From Nitrospira sp. ST-bin5 (GTDB lineage: Bacteria > Nitrospirota > Nitrospiria > Nitrospirales > Nitrospiraceae), in NCBI GenBank assembly GCA_002083555.1, contig MSXN01000026.1, forward strand, positions 62,001-126,000: a stretch of 64,000 nt of DNA, written 5' to 3'. A model generated the notes under the pieces. It did not search any database. It was not told the origin of the DNA and worked only from the letters and a program-made list of their open reading frames with translations. A program made the position numbers and the translations under genes. Below are positions 17,229 through 26,775 of the stretch, piece by piece. Each line of letters opens with the position of its first letter. Position 1 is the first letter of the stretch.

Positions 17229-18020
17229 TCAACCATTCATCTCGACGACGGCCCCGACGCCAATCTTCAAGCACTCGCTCGCCGGCCTTTCCTTGAGAAA
17301 GAACTCCAGCATCCCATTGCTATTGATCAAGGCATGCAGAGCATCGGCCTGACCTTGACTATAGTTCGCCACCAAGCTTCCAATGAGATGCTCCCCCACC
17401 CGGATCTCCGACCTGCCGATTTTGCCGGCTTCAATTTGGATTTGAGAAATGTTCGAAATCAGATTCCCGAAATGGTCGATGTAGACGATCTCTCCCATAA
17501 TCGTTCGCGCTGTCATCCTGGGCTGGGGCCAGTTCATCCTGACCGGATCAGGGACCAATCGGCCGAACGACGACAGCGCCGTGCCTCTGGCCAGCCAGGC
17601 TGCCGCCGGGGCAAACACATCCCGGCCGTGGAAGGTCGCTCCTGGGGACTGCAATTGAACCCGCCGATTTTCTATTTCCCGAATCTCAACATCTTCTTCC
17701 AAATACAAAATCGGCGAGAGCACACCATTGTCCGGCGCCACGAAGTAATAGCGACCCGTTTTGACCAGAATCGGCCGTCGGTGGCTGCCGACACCGGGAT
17801 CGACAACGACAACGTGTATGGTGCCTTCGGGAAACGTCCGGTAGCAGGACTGGAGACAGTAGGCGGCTTCGTCGATTCGATGCGGAGTGATGTGATGGGA
17901 CACGTCTTCAATGCGGGCAGCGGGGTGGATCGTCAGGATCACCCCTTTCATACTCGCCACGAAATAGTCTTTAGAGCCGAAATCGGTCAGGAGAGTAATG
18001 AGCGGGAGCGATGGAGGCAC
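17229..18020 (-). CDS. SAM hydrolase / hydroxide adenosyltransferase (DUF62 family)
   Basis: A 263-residue protein of the S-adenosylmethionine hydrolase/halogenase superfamily. ITLLTDFGSKDYFVASMKG at the N-terminus and VVVDPGVGSHRRP near residue 73 carry the conserved Asp and Arg of the family. FHGRDVFAPAAA near 130 closes the active site. The family splits SAM to adenosine and methionine using water. Start is GTG at 18020, one base after the greA stop, with GAGGAAC seven bases ahead, so it is coupled to greA. Confidence 0.9.
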   Translation of the reverse strand: MPPSLPLITLLTDFGSKDYFVASMKGVILTIHPAARIEDVSHHITPHRIDEAAYCLQSCYRTFPEGTIHVVVVDPGVGSHRRPILVKTGRYYFVAPDNGVLSPILYLEEDVEIREIENRRVQLQSPGATFHGRDVFAPAAAWLARGTALSSFGRLVPDPVRMNWPQPRMTARTIMGEIVYIDHFGNLISNISQIQIEAGKIGRSEIRVGEHLIGSLVANYSQGQADALHALINSNGMLEFFLKERPASECLKIGVGAVVEMNG

Positions 18021-18021
18021 G

Positions 18022-18498
18022 TCACAGTTCCTCGAACTTGATCTCCACGACTTCGTATTCCATGACCTTCGTGGGCGTCGTCACCTCGACGAAATCTCCG
18101 ACCCGCTTCCCGATGAGCGCGCGGCCGACCGGCGACTGCACGGAGATTCGGTTGACCTTCATATCGGCTTCGTCCTGGCCGACCAGCGTATATTGCCTCT
18201 TCGACTGCGATTCCTGCTCGATCACCAGCACCGTCGCGCCGAAGACCGCGGTGTCCGTCGTCCGGCCGGTCGTGTCCACCACCCGGGCCTCAGCAATCTT
18301 GGTTTCGAGCTCAGCCATACGCGACGCAATAAACCCCTGCCGCTCCTTGGCCGCATCATACTCGGCATTCTCGCTCAAATCGCCATGCGCACGGGCTTCG
18401 GCAATCGCTTCGATATTCTTCGGTCGTTCAACCTTGCGTAAACGATCAAGTTCGGCCTTGAGAGCCTCATAACCTTTTCGAGTAATGGGTGTCGGCAT
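18022..18498 (-). CDS. greA: Transcription elongation factor GreA
   Basis: A 158-residue factor that rescues backtracked RNA polymerase. An N-terminal coiled-coil hairpin carries ARAHGDLSENAEYDAAKERQ, the family signature with the acidic tip. The C-terminal FKBP-like domain ends in SPVGRALIGKRVGDFVEV. Normal length. It follows carB by 15 bp at the tail of the pyrimidine operon and is immediately followed by the SAM hydrolase. Confidence 0.97.
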   Translation of the reverse strand: MPTPITRKGYEALKAELDRLRKVERPKNIEAIAEARAHGDLSENAEYDAAKERQGFIASRMAELETKIAEARVVDTTGRTTDTAVFGATVLVIEQESQSKRQYTLVGQDEADMKVNRISVQSPVGRALIGKRVGDFVEVTTPTKVMEYEVVEIKFEEL

Positions 18499-18513
18499 AC
18501 CGCAGAACTCCTC

Positions 18514-21500
18514 TTACACCTGACTTCGATGATACTCTTGCAGAGAGCGAATCGACAATTCTTTCTTTGCCAGGGCTTCAATACCCATCACGGCCGCCAG
18601 CGCTCCCCGCATCGTCGTATAGTAGGGCACTCCTCTCTGCAGAGCCTCCCGACGAATAGACAGTGAGTCCGTATGGGCGGAAGCCGTACGCACGGTATTC
18701 ACGACTAACGCGACGGCCCCGTTTTTAATGTGATCCACGATATGGGGACGCCCCTCTTTTACTTTATGGACGGTCTCCACCTCAACCCCTTTATCTTTCA
18801 AGAAACTGGCCGTGCCGCTGGTCGCCTGAATCTTGAACCCTAGACTGTGCAATCGCTTTGCCACACCCCACGCAGCCAACTGATCGGATTCTTTCACGCT
18901 GATAAAGGCAGTACCCGATTGCGGCAGGGTGGCCCCGGCTCCGGCTTGGGATTTAGCAAACGCCCAGCCGAAATCGCTGTCGATGCCCATGACTTCCCCC
19001 GTCGACTTCATTTCCGGTCCCAACAGCACATCGACTCCAGGGAACTTATTGAACGGGAACACCGCCTCCTTCACCGACAAGTGCGCAGGCTGGGGCGCGC
19101 TCGTAAAGCCGAGGTCCTGGAGCGATTTCCCCAGCATCACTTTCATGGCCAGCTTGGCCAGCGGAACACCGATCGCTTTGCTGACGAACGGCACCGTGCG
19201 TGAGCCCCGCGGATTCACCTCCAGCACAAACACCGTTTTGTCCTTCACGGCGAACTGCGCATTCATCAAACCCACCACGCCTAACTCCAACGCCAAGGCC
19301 TTCATCTGGCGTTCAATTTCTCGAACGAGGGGCTTCTCCAAGGTGTACGGCGGAAGCGAACAGGCCGAATCACCCGAGTGCACCCCGGCTTCTTCAATAT
19401 GTTCCATGATACCGGCCACCACTACGGTCTTCCCGTCAGAAATGGCATCGGCATCGATCTCGATCGCGTCCGAGAGATACTTGTCGATCAACACCGGATG
19501 TTTAGGAGAGGCCTTCACGGCCGAACGCATGTACTCCAGCAAATCGGCTTCATCGTACACAATCTGCATCGACCGCCCGCCCAACACATAGGAGGGACGC
19601 ACCATCACGGGATAGGAGATCTTCCCCGCGATCCGCACCGCTTCATCAACGGAACGAGCCATGCCGCTCTCGGCCTGACGTAGTCCCAGCTTATCCAAGA
19701 GATCACGGAACCGCTCACGATCCTCCGCCCGGTCGATGGCTTCTGGGCTGGTCCCGAGAATTTTCACTCCGGCTTTCGAGAGCGGCAAGGCCAGTTTCAA
19801 CGGAGTCTGCCCGCCGAACTGCAGCACCACTCCGAGCGGTTGCTCCCGATGGATGATGTTCAGCACATCCTCCTCTGTAAGCGGCTCAAAATAGAGACGA
19901 TCCGACGTGTCATAGTCGGTGCTCACCGTTTCGGGATTACAGTTCACCATAATCGTTTCGACGCCCTCTTCGCGCAAGGCCATTGCCGCATGCACGCAGC
20001 AGTAGTCGAATTCGATCCCCTGCCCGATCCGGTTGGGGCCGCCCCCGAGAATGACCACCTTGGTGCGATCGGATGGACGCGACTCACATTCACTGCCGTA
20101 GGTCGAATAGAGATAGGGGGTATTGGCTTCAAACTCCGCCGCACAGGTGTCGACACGCTTATAAGTGACGGTCCTGGTTGGCTTGGCGGACTTACCGGAT
20201 CCCATGCGCGCCTTCCGAACAGCCGCGCCATCGGTTCCGAGCAGCTGGCCGATTCGGTCATCGGAAAATCCCAGTTCTTTGGCTTGCCACAGTAGATCAC
20301 CGGCAAGAACCGCAGCGGCGTTGTCGGCCTTGCCGATTAACAACTGCTCAAACTGGATCAGCTCACGAACCTGCTCCAGAAACCAGGGATCGATTTTGGT
20401 AATCGCGAACAATTCGTCATTTGTGAAACCAAGTCTGATCCCGTCGGCCAGATACCAGAGCCTCTCAGGTAACGGTGTTTTCAAGGTACGCCGGATTTTT
20501 TCGGCAGCCTCGGCACGATTGAACTCGGCAGGAATCCCGCGATCGATACCGACCCGTGAGGCCAGTCCGTTGAGGTCCAGTTCCAACGAACGGATCGCTT
20601 TCTGCAACGACTCCTTGAACGTCCGGCCGATGGCCATCACTTCGCCCACCGATTTCATCTGCGTCGTGAGCGTCGGATCGGCCCCTTTGAATTTCTGAAA
20701 CGCGAAGCGAGGAATCTTGACCACGACGTAATCGATAGTAGGCTCGAAGGACGCTTTGGTCACGCCGGTGATGTCGTTGGTGATCTCGTCCAACGTATAG
20801 CCGATTGCCAGCTTCGCCGCGATTTTCGCAATCGGAAATCCCGTGGCCTTCGACGCCAAGGCCGAGCTCCGCGACACGCGCGGGTTCATCTCAATGATGA
20901 TCATTTCCCCGTTGTCGGGGTTCAGACCGAATTGAATGTTCGAGCCGCCCGTGTCGACGCCGATCTCGCGAATGATCCGCAGAGCCGCATCGCGCATGCG
21001 CTGATATTCCTTGTCGGTCAGAGTCATGGCCGGCGCCACGGTGATGCTGTCGCCGGTATGCACACCCATCGGATCGAGATTCTCGATCGGACACACGATG
21101 ACGACGTTGTCCTTGAGATCGCGCATGACCTCCAGCTCGTATTCTTTCCACCCGATCAACGAGCGTTCGATCAAGACCTGACTGGTCGGGCTCATGGCCA
21201 GCGCCCAATCGATGAGCTTCTCAAACTCTTCCCGATTATAGGCAATGTTGCCGCCGGTCCCGCCCATCGTAAACGAAGGCCTGATGATGGCGGGAAATCC
21301 GACTTTCTCAAGAATCCTGGCCGCCTCATCACGATTGTGCGCCGTGCCGCTCTCCGGCACCTTCAACCCGATCCGCTGCATCGCCTGCTTGAACGCTTCC
21401 CGATCTTCGGCCTTGTGAATGGCTTCCGCCGAGGCCCCGATCAGCTTGACGCCGTACTTCTCCAACACGCCACGTTTCACCAACCCCATCGTCGCATTCA

Positions 21501-21786
21501 AGGCCGTTTGTCCGCCCATCGTCGGCAGGAGCGCATCGGGCCGCTCACGTTCAATGACTTTTTCCACCACCTCCAGCGTGATCGGCTCAATGTACGTGCG
21601 ATCGGCCAGCTCGGGATCGGTCATAATCGTCGCAGGGTTGCTATTGATGAGGATGACCTTGAAACCCTCTTCCCGCAACGCTTTGCAGGCTTGCGTGCCG
21701 GAGTAGTCAAACTCACAAGCCTGGCCGATCACGATCGGCCCGGATCCAATTAACAGTATCGACTTGATATCAGTGCGTTTCGGCAT
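18514..21786 (-). CDS. carB: Carbamoyl-phosphate synthase large subunit
   Basis: A 1090-residue enzyme making carbamoyl phosphate from ammonia (supplied by CarA), bicarbonate and two ATP. Two homologous ATP-grasp halves are seen (IGSGPIVIGQACEFDYSG at residue 12 and ILGGGPNRIGQGIEFDYCC near 570). A C-terminal MGS-like allosteric domain begins near 955. It is separated from carA by the sppA and M48 protease genes, an unusual arrangement. About 20 bp separate it from the upstream metalloprotease gene. Confidence 0.98.
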   Translation of the reverse strand: MPKRTDIKSILLIGSGPIVIGQACEFDYSGTQACKALREEGFKVILINSNPATIMTDPELADRTYIEPITLEVVEKVIERERPDALLPTMGGQTALNATMGLVKRGVLEKYGVKLIGASAEAIHKAEDREAFKQAMQRIGLKVPESGTAHNRDEAARILEKVGFPAIIRPSFTMGGTGGNIAYNREEFEKLIDWALAMSPTSQVLIERSLIGWKEYELEVMRDLKDNVVIVCPIENLDPMGVHTGDSITVAPAMTLTDKEYQRMRDAALRIIREIGVDTGGSNIQFGLNPDNGEMIIIEMNPRVSRSSALASKATGFPIAKIAAKLAIGYTLDEITNDITGVTKASFEPTIDYVVVKIPRFAFQKFKGADPTLTTQMKSVGEVMAIGRTFKESLQKAIRSLELDLNGLASRVGIDRGIPAEFNRAEAAEKIRRTLKTPLPERLWYLADGIRLGFTNDELFAITKIDPWFLEQVRELIQFEQLLIGKADNAAAVLAGDLLWQAKELGFSDDRIGQLLGTDGAAVRKARMGSGKSAKPTRTVTYKRVDTCAAEFEANTPYLYSTYGSECESRPSDRTKVVILGGGPNRIGQGIEFDYCCVHAAMALREEGVETIMVNCNPETVSTDYDTSDRLYFEPLTEEDVLNIIHREQPLGVVLQFGGQTPLKLALPLSKAGVKILGTSPEAIDRAEDRERFRDLLDKLGLRQAESGMARSVDEAVRIAGKISYPVMVRPSYVLGGRSMQIVYDEADLLEYMRSAVKASPKHPVLIDKYLSDAIEIDADAISDGKTVVVAGIMEHIEEAGVHSGDSACSLPPYTLEKPLVREIERQMKALALELGVVGLMNAQFAVKDKTVFVLEVNPRGSRTVPFVSKAIGVPLAKLAMKVMLGKSLQDLGFTSAPQPAHLSVKEAVFPFNKFPGVDVLLGPEMKSTGEVMGIDSDFGWAFAKSQAGAGATLPQSGTAFISVKESDQLAAWGVAKRLHSLGFKIQATSGTASFLKDKGVEVETVHKVKEGRPHIVDHIKNGAVALVVNTVRTASAHTDSLSIRREALQRGVPYYTTMRGALAAVMGIEALAKKELSIRSLQEYHRSQV

Positions 21787-21806
21787 GCGTCCTCAACAAT
21801 GTGAAT

Positions 21807-22769
21807 CTAACTCATTTGCGGCATGGGGCCGATCAACGGCCGGTAGGGTGCCGGAGGCGGCGCCGGGGGGACATTGGGTCCATGGTAGCGCTGCATCGCG
21901 TCCGGCAACCAGGCCTCGATTTGATTGATACGAGTGAGGTCCGAGGGATGGGTCGACAGAAACTCCGGAACCGCCTGCTGCGACCGGAAGCACACCTTCC
22001 CGATCATCTGCCGAGGACAGCCGCTCATACGTTCCCAGAACGGCACCGCTTCACGCGGGTCGTATCCTGCGTCCGCCATCAGGCGCAGGCCGATATAGTC
22101 CGCTTCCGACTCCTGCTTGCGATTGAAGGGCAGCGAGACGTTCACACCGTAGGCGCCGAGCAGCCCCTGCATGGCGCCGCCTCCGGCATGCCCCGCCGCC
22201 GCGGCCCCGATGGCGCCCAATTGGGCGATTTGATCGATGATGCTGCGGCTCATCCGCTCGACTCCATGCCGCTGCAGCGCATGGGCCACTTCATGCCCCA
22301 TCACCGTCGCCAATCCTGCCTCACTCTTCGTCACCTTGAGAATGCCGGTAAAGACCGCCACCTTGCCGCCGGGCAAACAAAAAGCATTCACCATTTTGTC
22401 GTCTTCAATGACGGCAAACTCCCACTGATAGTCCGGCTTATTCGCCGCCTTGGCAATCCGCTGCCCGACCTTCTGAACCAGCTCATTGATTTCAGCATTG
22501 TCACTCAGCGTCGCCTGTCGCAAGACCTCCCGATAGGCGCCGAGCCCAAACTCCTGCTCTTTTTCTTCCGAGAAGAAAATAAGCTGATCGCGGGCAGTGC
22601 CAGGAGCGCGATAACAGCCGGTCAACGACGACAACAGTCCCAGAGCCGTGCAAGCCCCAAGTGCCGCATAAATTCCGGCTACTCCCTGTACCCCGAATGC
22701 CAGGACTGCGCGACGCCCGACCGGGGTAGCGAGAAATTGGTCCACGTTATGATCAACCTGTTGTGCCAT
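21807..22769 (-). CDS. M48-family metalloprotease, probable lipoprotein
   Basis: A 320-residue zinc protease. The catalytic HEVAHALQRH sits in the middle and the third zinc ligand in KQESEADYIGLRLM. HPSD near the C-terminus is typical of the Oma1/BepA/LoiP side of M48. The N-terminus contains a hydrophobic helix followed by SSLTGC, a plausible lipobox, after an unusually long pre-region. The C-terminus is proline-rich. It lies between sppA and carB. Likely an envelope quality-control protease. Start at ATG 22769; a TTG four codons upstream is the alternative. Confidence 0.88.
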   Translation of the reverse strand: MAQQVDHNVDQFLATPVGRRAVLAFGVQGVAGIYAALGACTALGLLSSLTGCYRAPGTARDQLIFFSEEKEQEFGLGAYREVLRQATLSDNAEINELVQKVGQRIAKAANKPDYQWEFAVIEDDKMVNAFCLPGGKVAVFTGILKVTKSEAGLATVMGHEVAHALQRHGVERMSRSIIDQIAQLGAIGAAAAGHAGGGAMQGLLGAYGVNVSLPFNRKQESEADYIGLRLMADAGYDPREAVPFWERMSGCPRQMIGKVCFRSQQAVPEFLSTHPSDLTRINQIEAWLPDAMQRYHGPNVPPAPPPAPYRPLIGPMPQMS

Positions 22770-22812
22770 GACGTCACCCAACCGAACCGGCCTGGAACGA
22801 TGTCAACCTGGC

Positions 22813-23778
22813 CTAGGGCATCCACAAATACATGAACTGCGGCGCGCCACCCCTGACAAACGACATCACATCGAAGTTGCCCAACGCCGCCAACGGACCG
22901 GGCGCCATAAGCTTGGTGTACACATTGTTCGAATAATCGCCCGGGCGGTGATAGGTCACCACTTTCGCCTCGGTCAGTCCCGCTTTCTTCTTGGCCGCTT
23001 CAATGGCTTCTTCCAGATAGCCGATCTCATCGACCAGCCCGGCCGCTTTCGCCTGATCCCCGGTATAGATCCGGCCATCGGCCAGCTTCTTGATCTGCTC
23101 CATCTGAAGATTCGGCCGGCCTTCCTGCACAACGGTCAGGAACCGCTGATAGAACGAATCGATCAACCCTTGGAAAATGCCCCGCTCTTCCGGAGTCATC
23201 GCGCGAAACGGTGACCCCATATCCTTCCGAGGGCCGGACGTAATCGCGGTGGCCTCTACCCCCACTTTCTCCAACAGTCCGTGCGTATTCACCGTGAGCA
23301 TGATGACGCCGATACTCCCTGTCACCGTCGAGGGATGGGCCATGATCCGGTCCGCGGCTGAAGCGATGTAATAGCCGCCCGAGGCCCCCACATCCATGAT
23401 CGAGGCAATGACCGGAATCTTGCGGGACGCCTTGAAGAGTTTGAGTTCATGATGAATGATATCCGATGCCGTGACCGTGCCGCCAGGCGTATTGATCCGC
23501 AGCACCAGCGCCTTGACCGACTCATCACGTGAGGCCCGCGTCAGCTCCTCTTTGATCGTCGCGATCATGCTGGGTTGCGTATAGAAGCTCGACTTCTCTT
23601 CCGAACTGATCATCCCGGACACGTCCACGAGCAGAATCTTGTCCTTGCCGGTTCCGCTGACCTGCCGCTCCTCCAGTTGAGCGGGCGGAGGCGGAATCTG
23701 AATATTGACGCAGCCCGAGTGCAACACACTCAAGACCACGACGAACAGACCGGCGACGGATTGACTGAATCTATCCAT
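22813..23778 (-). CDS. sppA: Signal peptide peptidase SppA, lipoprotein form
   Basis: A 321-residue serine/lysine peptidase of the S49 family that degrades cleaved signal peptides. The nucleophile lies in MDVGASGGYYIASAADRI and the substrate loop in LRINTPGGTVTASD. RIYTGDQAKAAGLVDEIG is the typical C-terminal signature. The N-terminus MDRFSQSVAGL runs into SVLHSGC, a lipobox, in place of the usual transmembrane anchor. The start overlaps the carA 3' end by 8 bp. Confidence 0.92.
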   Translation of the reverse strand: MDRFSQSVAGLFVVVLSVLHSGCVNIQIPPPPAQLEERQVSGTGKDKILLVDVSGMISSEEKSSFYTQPSMIATIKEELTRASRDESVKALVLRINTPGGTVTASDIIHHELKLFKASRKIPVIASIMDVGASGGYYIASAADRIMAHPSTVTGSIGVIMLTVNTHGLLEKVGVEATAITSGPRKDMGSPFRAMTPEERGIFQGLIDSFYQRFLTVVQEGRPNLQMEQIKKLADGRIYTGDQAKAAGLVDEIGYLEEAIEAAKKKAGLTEAKVVTYHRPGDYSNNVYTKLMAPGPLAALGNFDVMSFVRGGAPQFMYLWMP

Positions 23779-24949
23779 GATGTTTCTCCATGAGCTGCAC
23801 AAACTCCTCAAACAGGTACGCCGAATCATGCGGACCGGGTGAGGCCTCCGGATGATACTGCACCGAAAAGACCGGCTGGTCCAAACAGACCATGCCTTCA
23901 ATCGACTGATCGTTCAGGCTCAGGTGGGTAATCGACACCTTGCCGAGCTTGGTCTCGATCGTCACCGGACGCTCCGGCACGCCAGTGATCGGGATCGGGC
24001 TCCGCACGGAGAAATTGTGATTCTGCGAGGTGATCTCGACCTTGCGTGTCCGGATATCGATGACCGGATGGTTCGACCCGTGATGCCCGAACTTCAGCTT
24101 GTAGGTCTTAAGGCCTAAGGCCAATCCAATGATCTGATGGCCCAGGCAAATGCCAAAGATCGGATAACGACCGATCAAGGCGCGCACCGCTTCCATCGCA
24201 TAGGGCACACCCTCGGGATCGCCCGGACCGTTCGAGAGAAACACCCCGTCCGGCTTCAATGCCTGCACCTCGGCGGCCGGCGTCGATGCCGGCACCACCG
24301 TCACCTGGCAGCCCACATCGACCAGCCGTCGCAAGATATTTTCCTTCACGCCGAAATCATAGGCCACGACCCGCCAGGGCTTTCGTCTCTCGGATCGTGC
24401 CCGCACCGGCACCACATCCGGCATCCATTCCCCCGAACCCTTGTCCCATTCATAGGAACGCTTCGAGGTGACCTCGGCGACGAGATCGCGTCCGAGAATG
24501 CTCGGCGCCTGCTTGGCCTTCTTGACGGCAGAGTCTCGATTCGCGTCGACATGCGTGATCACCGCCTGCTGCGAGCCCTTCTCCCTGAGATGGCGGGTCA
24601 AAGCACGAGTGTCGAGCCCTTCGATGGCAACGACCTTAGCCTTGGCCAGATAGTCCTGAATACATTCCTTGCCCCGCCAGTTACTGGTCAGCCGACTGGC
24701 CTCCATCACGACAAACCCCTCAGCCCAGATGTTCCGCGACTCGATATCCTCAGGCGTCACCCCATAGTTCCCGATATGCGGACAGGTCATCGTGATGATC
24801 TGTCCTTTATAGGACGGGTCGGTCAGCACCTCTTGGTACCCGGTCATGGCCGTATTGAACACCACTTCCCCGATGGCCTCTCCCTCATAGCCGAGGGCGC
24901 GCCCCTCGAAGACCGTTCCATCGGCCAATGCCAGCAACGCTTTCTTCAT
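23771..24949 (-). CDS. carA: Carbamoyl-phosphate synthase small subunit
   Basis: A 392-residue glutaminase subunit feeding ammonia to CarB. The N-terminal CPSase domain begins ALLALADGTVFEGRALGYEG. The class I amidotransferase domain has its nucleophile Cys in FGICLGHQIIGLALG and the catalytic His/Glu in VQYHPEASPGPHDS. It overlaps the DUF4149 gene upstream by 4 bp and sppA downstream by 8 bp, so it is firmly inside the operon. Confidence 0.97.
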   Translation of the reverse strand: MKKALLALADGTVFEGRALGYEGEAIGEVVFNTAMTGYQEVLTDPSYKGQIITMTCPHIGNYGVTPEDIESRNIWAEGFVVMEASRLTSNWRGKECIQDYLAKAKVVAIEGLDTRALTRHLREKGSQQAVITHVDANRDSAVKKAKQAPSILGRDLVAEVTSKRSYEWDKGSGEWMPDVVPVRARSERRKPWRVVAYDFGVKENILRRLVDVGCQVTVVPASTPAAEVQALKPDGVFLSNGPGDPEGVPYAMEAVRALIGRYPIFGICLGHQIIGLALGLKTYKLKFGHHGSNHPVIDIRTRKVEITSQNHNFSVRSPIPITGVPERPVTIETKLGKVSITHLSLNDQSIEGMVCLDQPVFSVQYHPEASPGPHDSAYLFEEFVQLMEKHHG

Positions 24950-25482
24950 GTCTGCCCCTTGCTCACTCGCAATGTGTGCAACGTATGATTGACCCGCACG
25001 CCCATCAACGCAATACCTAAACAGAGATTCACCATATAGAGCGCGCGCACCGGCATATGGAGTTTGAAGAAAGCTTCAAACGCCGCCTTCCTTGACGCTT
25101 CATCCTTGATGGCAAAGGCCTCAGCTTGGAGCACAGCCGCATGAGGATGCAAGAACCCGATTATGATCGCCGCAATGAGCACCATCACGCCGAGCAGAGC
25201 CATTTCAAGAGTAGTGGGAGCCATCACAGGATGCTGAACCCACCGGCGCCAGACCATCCCGGCGATCATCACGACCATCGCCACCATCACCGCTCGATTG
25301 AATCCTTCAAACGCTTTCGTTAGAAACAACCCACCGGAATCCTGTCCACCGAACGTATTAAACACCGCCGGAATCACGGCGGCCACCAGAATCACCAAAC
25401 CACCCACCCAGACTCCCAAGGCCAGCCATTCAAGCGTCAGCCCGATGCGAGACATCCATAAGCACGCCCGGGACTCCATCAT
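24946..25482 (-). CDS. DUF4149-type integral membrane protein
   Basis: A 178-residue protein with four predicted transmembrane helices (starting near residues 16, 62, 93 and 150). The family is TMEM205-like in its LGVWVGGLVILV start and IIIGFLHPHAAVLQAEA loop. Function unknown. It sits between pyrC (3 bp) and carA (4 bp overlap), so it is co-translated with pyrimidine genes. The true start could be the inner Met at MSRIGLTLEW. Confidence 0.75.
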   Translation of the reverse strand: MMESRACLWMSRIGLTLEWLALGVWVGGLVILVAAVIPAVFNTFGGQDSGGLFLTKAFEGFNRAVMVAMVVMIAGMVWRRWVQHPVMAPTTLEMALLGVMVLIAAIIIGFLHPHAAVLQAEAFAIKDEASRKAAFEAFFKLHMPVRALYMVNLCLGIALMGVRVNHTLHTLRVSKGQT

Positions 25483-25485
25483 AGA

Positions 25486-26772
25486 CTACCGCTCGGCTGC
25501 CGTCGCTTCAAACACCACCCGCCCCCCGACAATGGTCGTCCGAACCCTCCCCTTCACTTTCCATCCGGCAAACGGGGTATTCCGGCTCTTCGACTTGAAC
25601 TTGCTGGGATCGACCTGCCACTGCTCCTGAGGATCGACGATCGCCACATCCGCATCGGCTCCGACGGCCAACGTGCCCTTCTTAAGTCCGAATGCCACAG
25701 CCGGCGCGGTCGCCAGCTTATCAACCGCCTGCTCCAGCGTCAGCACGCCTTCATCCACCAAGGCCAGCGTCAACGAGAGCGCCGTTTCCAAGCCGACAAT
25801 TCCGAATGGGGCTTCAGTAAAGTCCTGCTGTTTTTCCTGCGTGGCATGCGGCGCATGGTCTGTGGCGATGACGTCGATCGTCCCGTCCCGTAACCCTTCT
25901 TTAATCGCCTGCACATCCTCGCCGGTTCTGAGCGGAGGATTCATTTTCGCCAGCGTGTTATAGCCGCGCACTACATCTTCCGTGAGCGTGAAATGGTGCG
26001 GGCAGGCCTCTGCCGTTACCTTGATCCCGCGGGCTTTCGCTTCGCGGACCATCCGCACCGATCCGGCTGTACTGATATGGGCCAGATGCAAGCGCGCGCC
26101 GGTGAGTTCCGACAGCGAAAGATTGCGTGCGACCATGACATCTTCCGCAGCAGCCGGAATGCCGGGCAGCCCCAGCTCCGTAGAGATCAACCCTTCATTC
26201 ATACAGCCGCCCTCGGCGAGATGCAGATCTTCACAATGATCCACCACCGGGATGTCAAAGGCCACCGCATATTCCATCGCCCGTCGCATCACAAGGCTGT
26301 TCATCACCGGCTTGCCGTCGTCGGAAATCGCCACGCAGCCTGACCGGTGCAGATCGCCGATCTCCGCCAATTCCTTCCCCTCCGAGCCCTTTGTGATGGC
26401 TCCGATAGGCAAGACGTTGGCCAACCCCGCGGCGCGGGCCCGATCTATCATGAATTCCGTCACCGCTTGATTATCGTTCACCGGCTTCGTATTCGGCATG
26501 GCACAGACGGTGGTAAACCCGCCGGCCACCGCCGCGGCGGCGCCGCTCTGAATCGTTTCTTTGTACTCAAACCCCGGCTCACGGAAATGCACATGCAGAT
26601 CCACGAACCCGGGCAAGACCAGCTGCCCCTTGGCGTCGATGACCGTCGCACCGGCAGGAGCCTTCAGATTCGCCCCCACCGCCGCAATCTTGCCCTGATC
26701 GATCAAGACATCTGCCACACCGTTGACGCGTCCCGGATCGATCACCTGTCCGCCCTTAATCAATATCGCCAC
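25486..26772 (-). CDS. pyrC: Dihydroorotase (class I)
   Basis: A 428-residue zinc amidohydrolase closing carbamoyl aspartate to dihydroorotate. The metal site DLHVHFREPGFEYKE is near residue 58. Further ligands are in VVDHCEDL and HLAHISTAG, and the catalytic Asp in VIATDHAPHA. Length and motifs match the PyrC type found beside PyrB. It follows pyrB by 3 bp. Confidence 0.96.
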   Translation of the reverse strand: MAILIKGGQVIDPGRVNGVADVLIDQGKIAAVGANLKAPAGATVIDAKGQLVLPGFVDLHVHFREPGFEYKETIQSGAAAAVAGGFTTVCAMPNTKPVNDNQAVTEFMIDRARAAGLANVLPIGAITKGSEGKELAEIGDLHRSGCVAISDDGKPVMNSLVMRRAMEYAVAFDIPVVDHCEDLHLAEGGCMNEGLISTELGLPGIPAAAEDVMVARNLSLSELTGARLHLAHISTAGSVRMVREAKARGIKVTAEACPHHFTLTEDVVRGYNTLAKMNPPLRTGEDVQAIKEGLRDGTIDVIATDHAPHATQEKQQDFTEAPFGIVGLETALSLTLALVDEGVLTLEQAVDKLATAPAVAFGLKKGTLAVGADADVAIVDPQEQWQVDPSKFKSKSRNTPFAGWKVKGRVRTTIVGGRVVFEATAAER

Positions 26773-26775
26773 GAT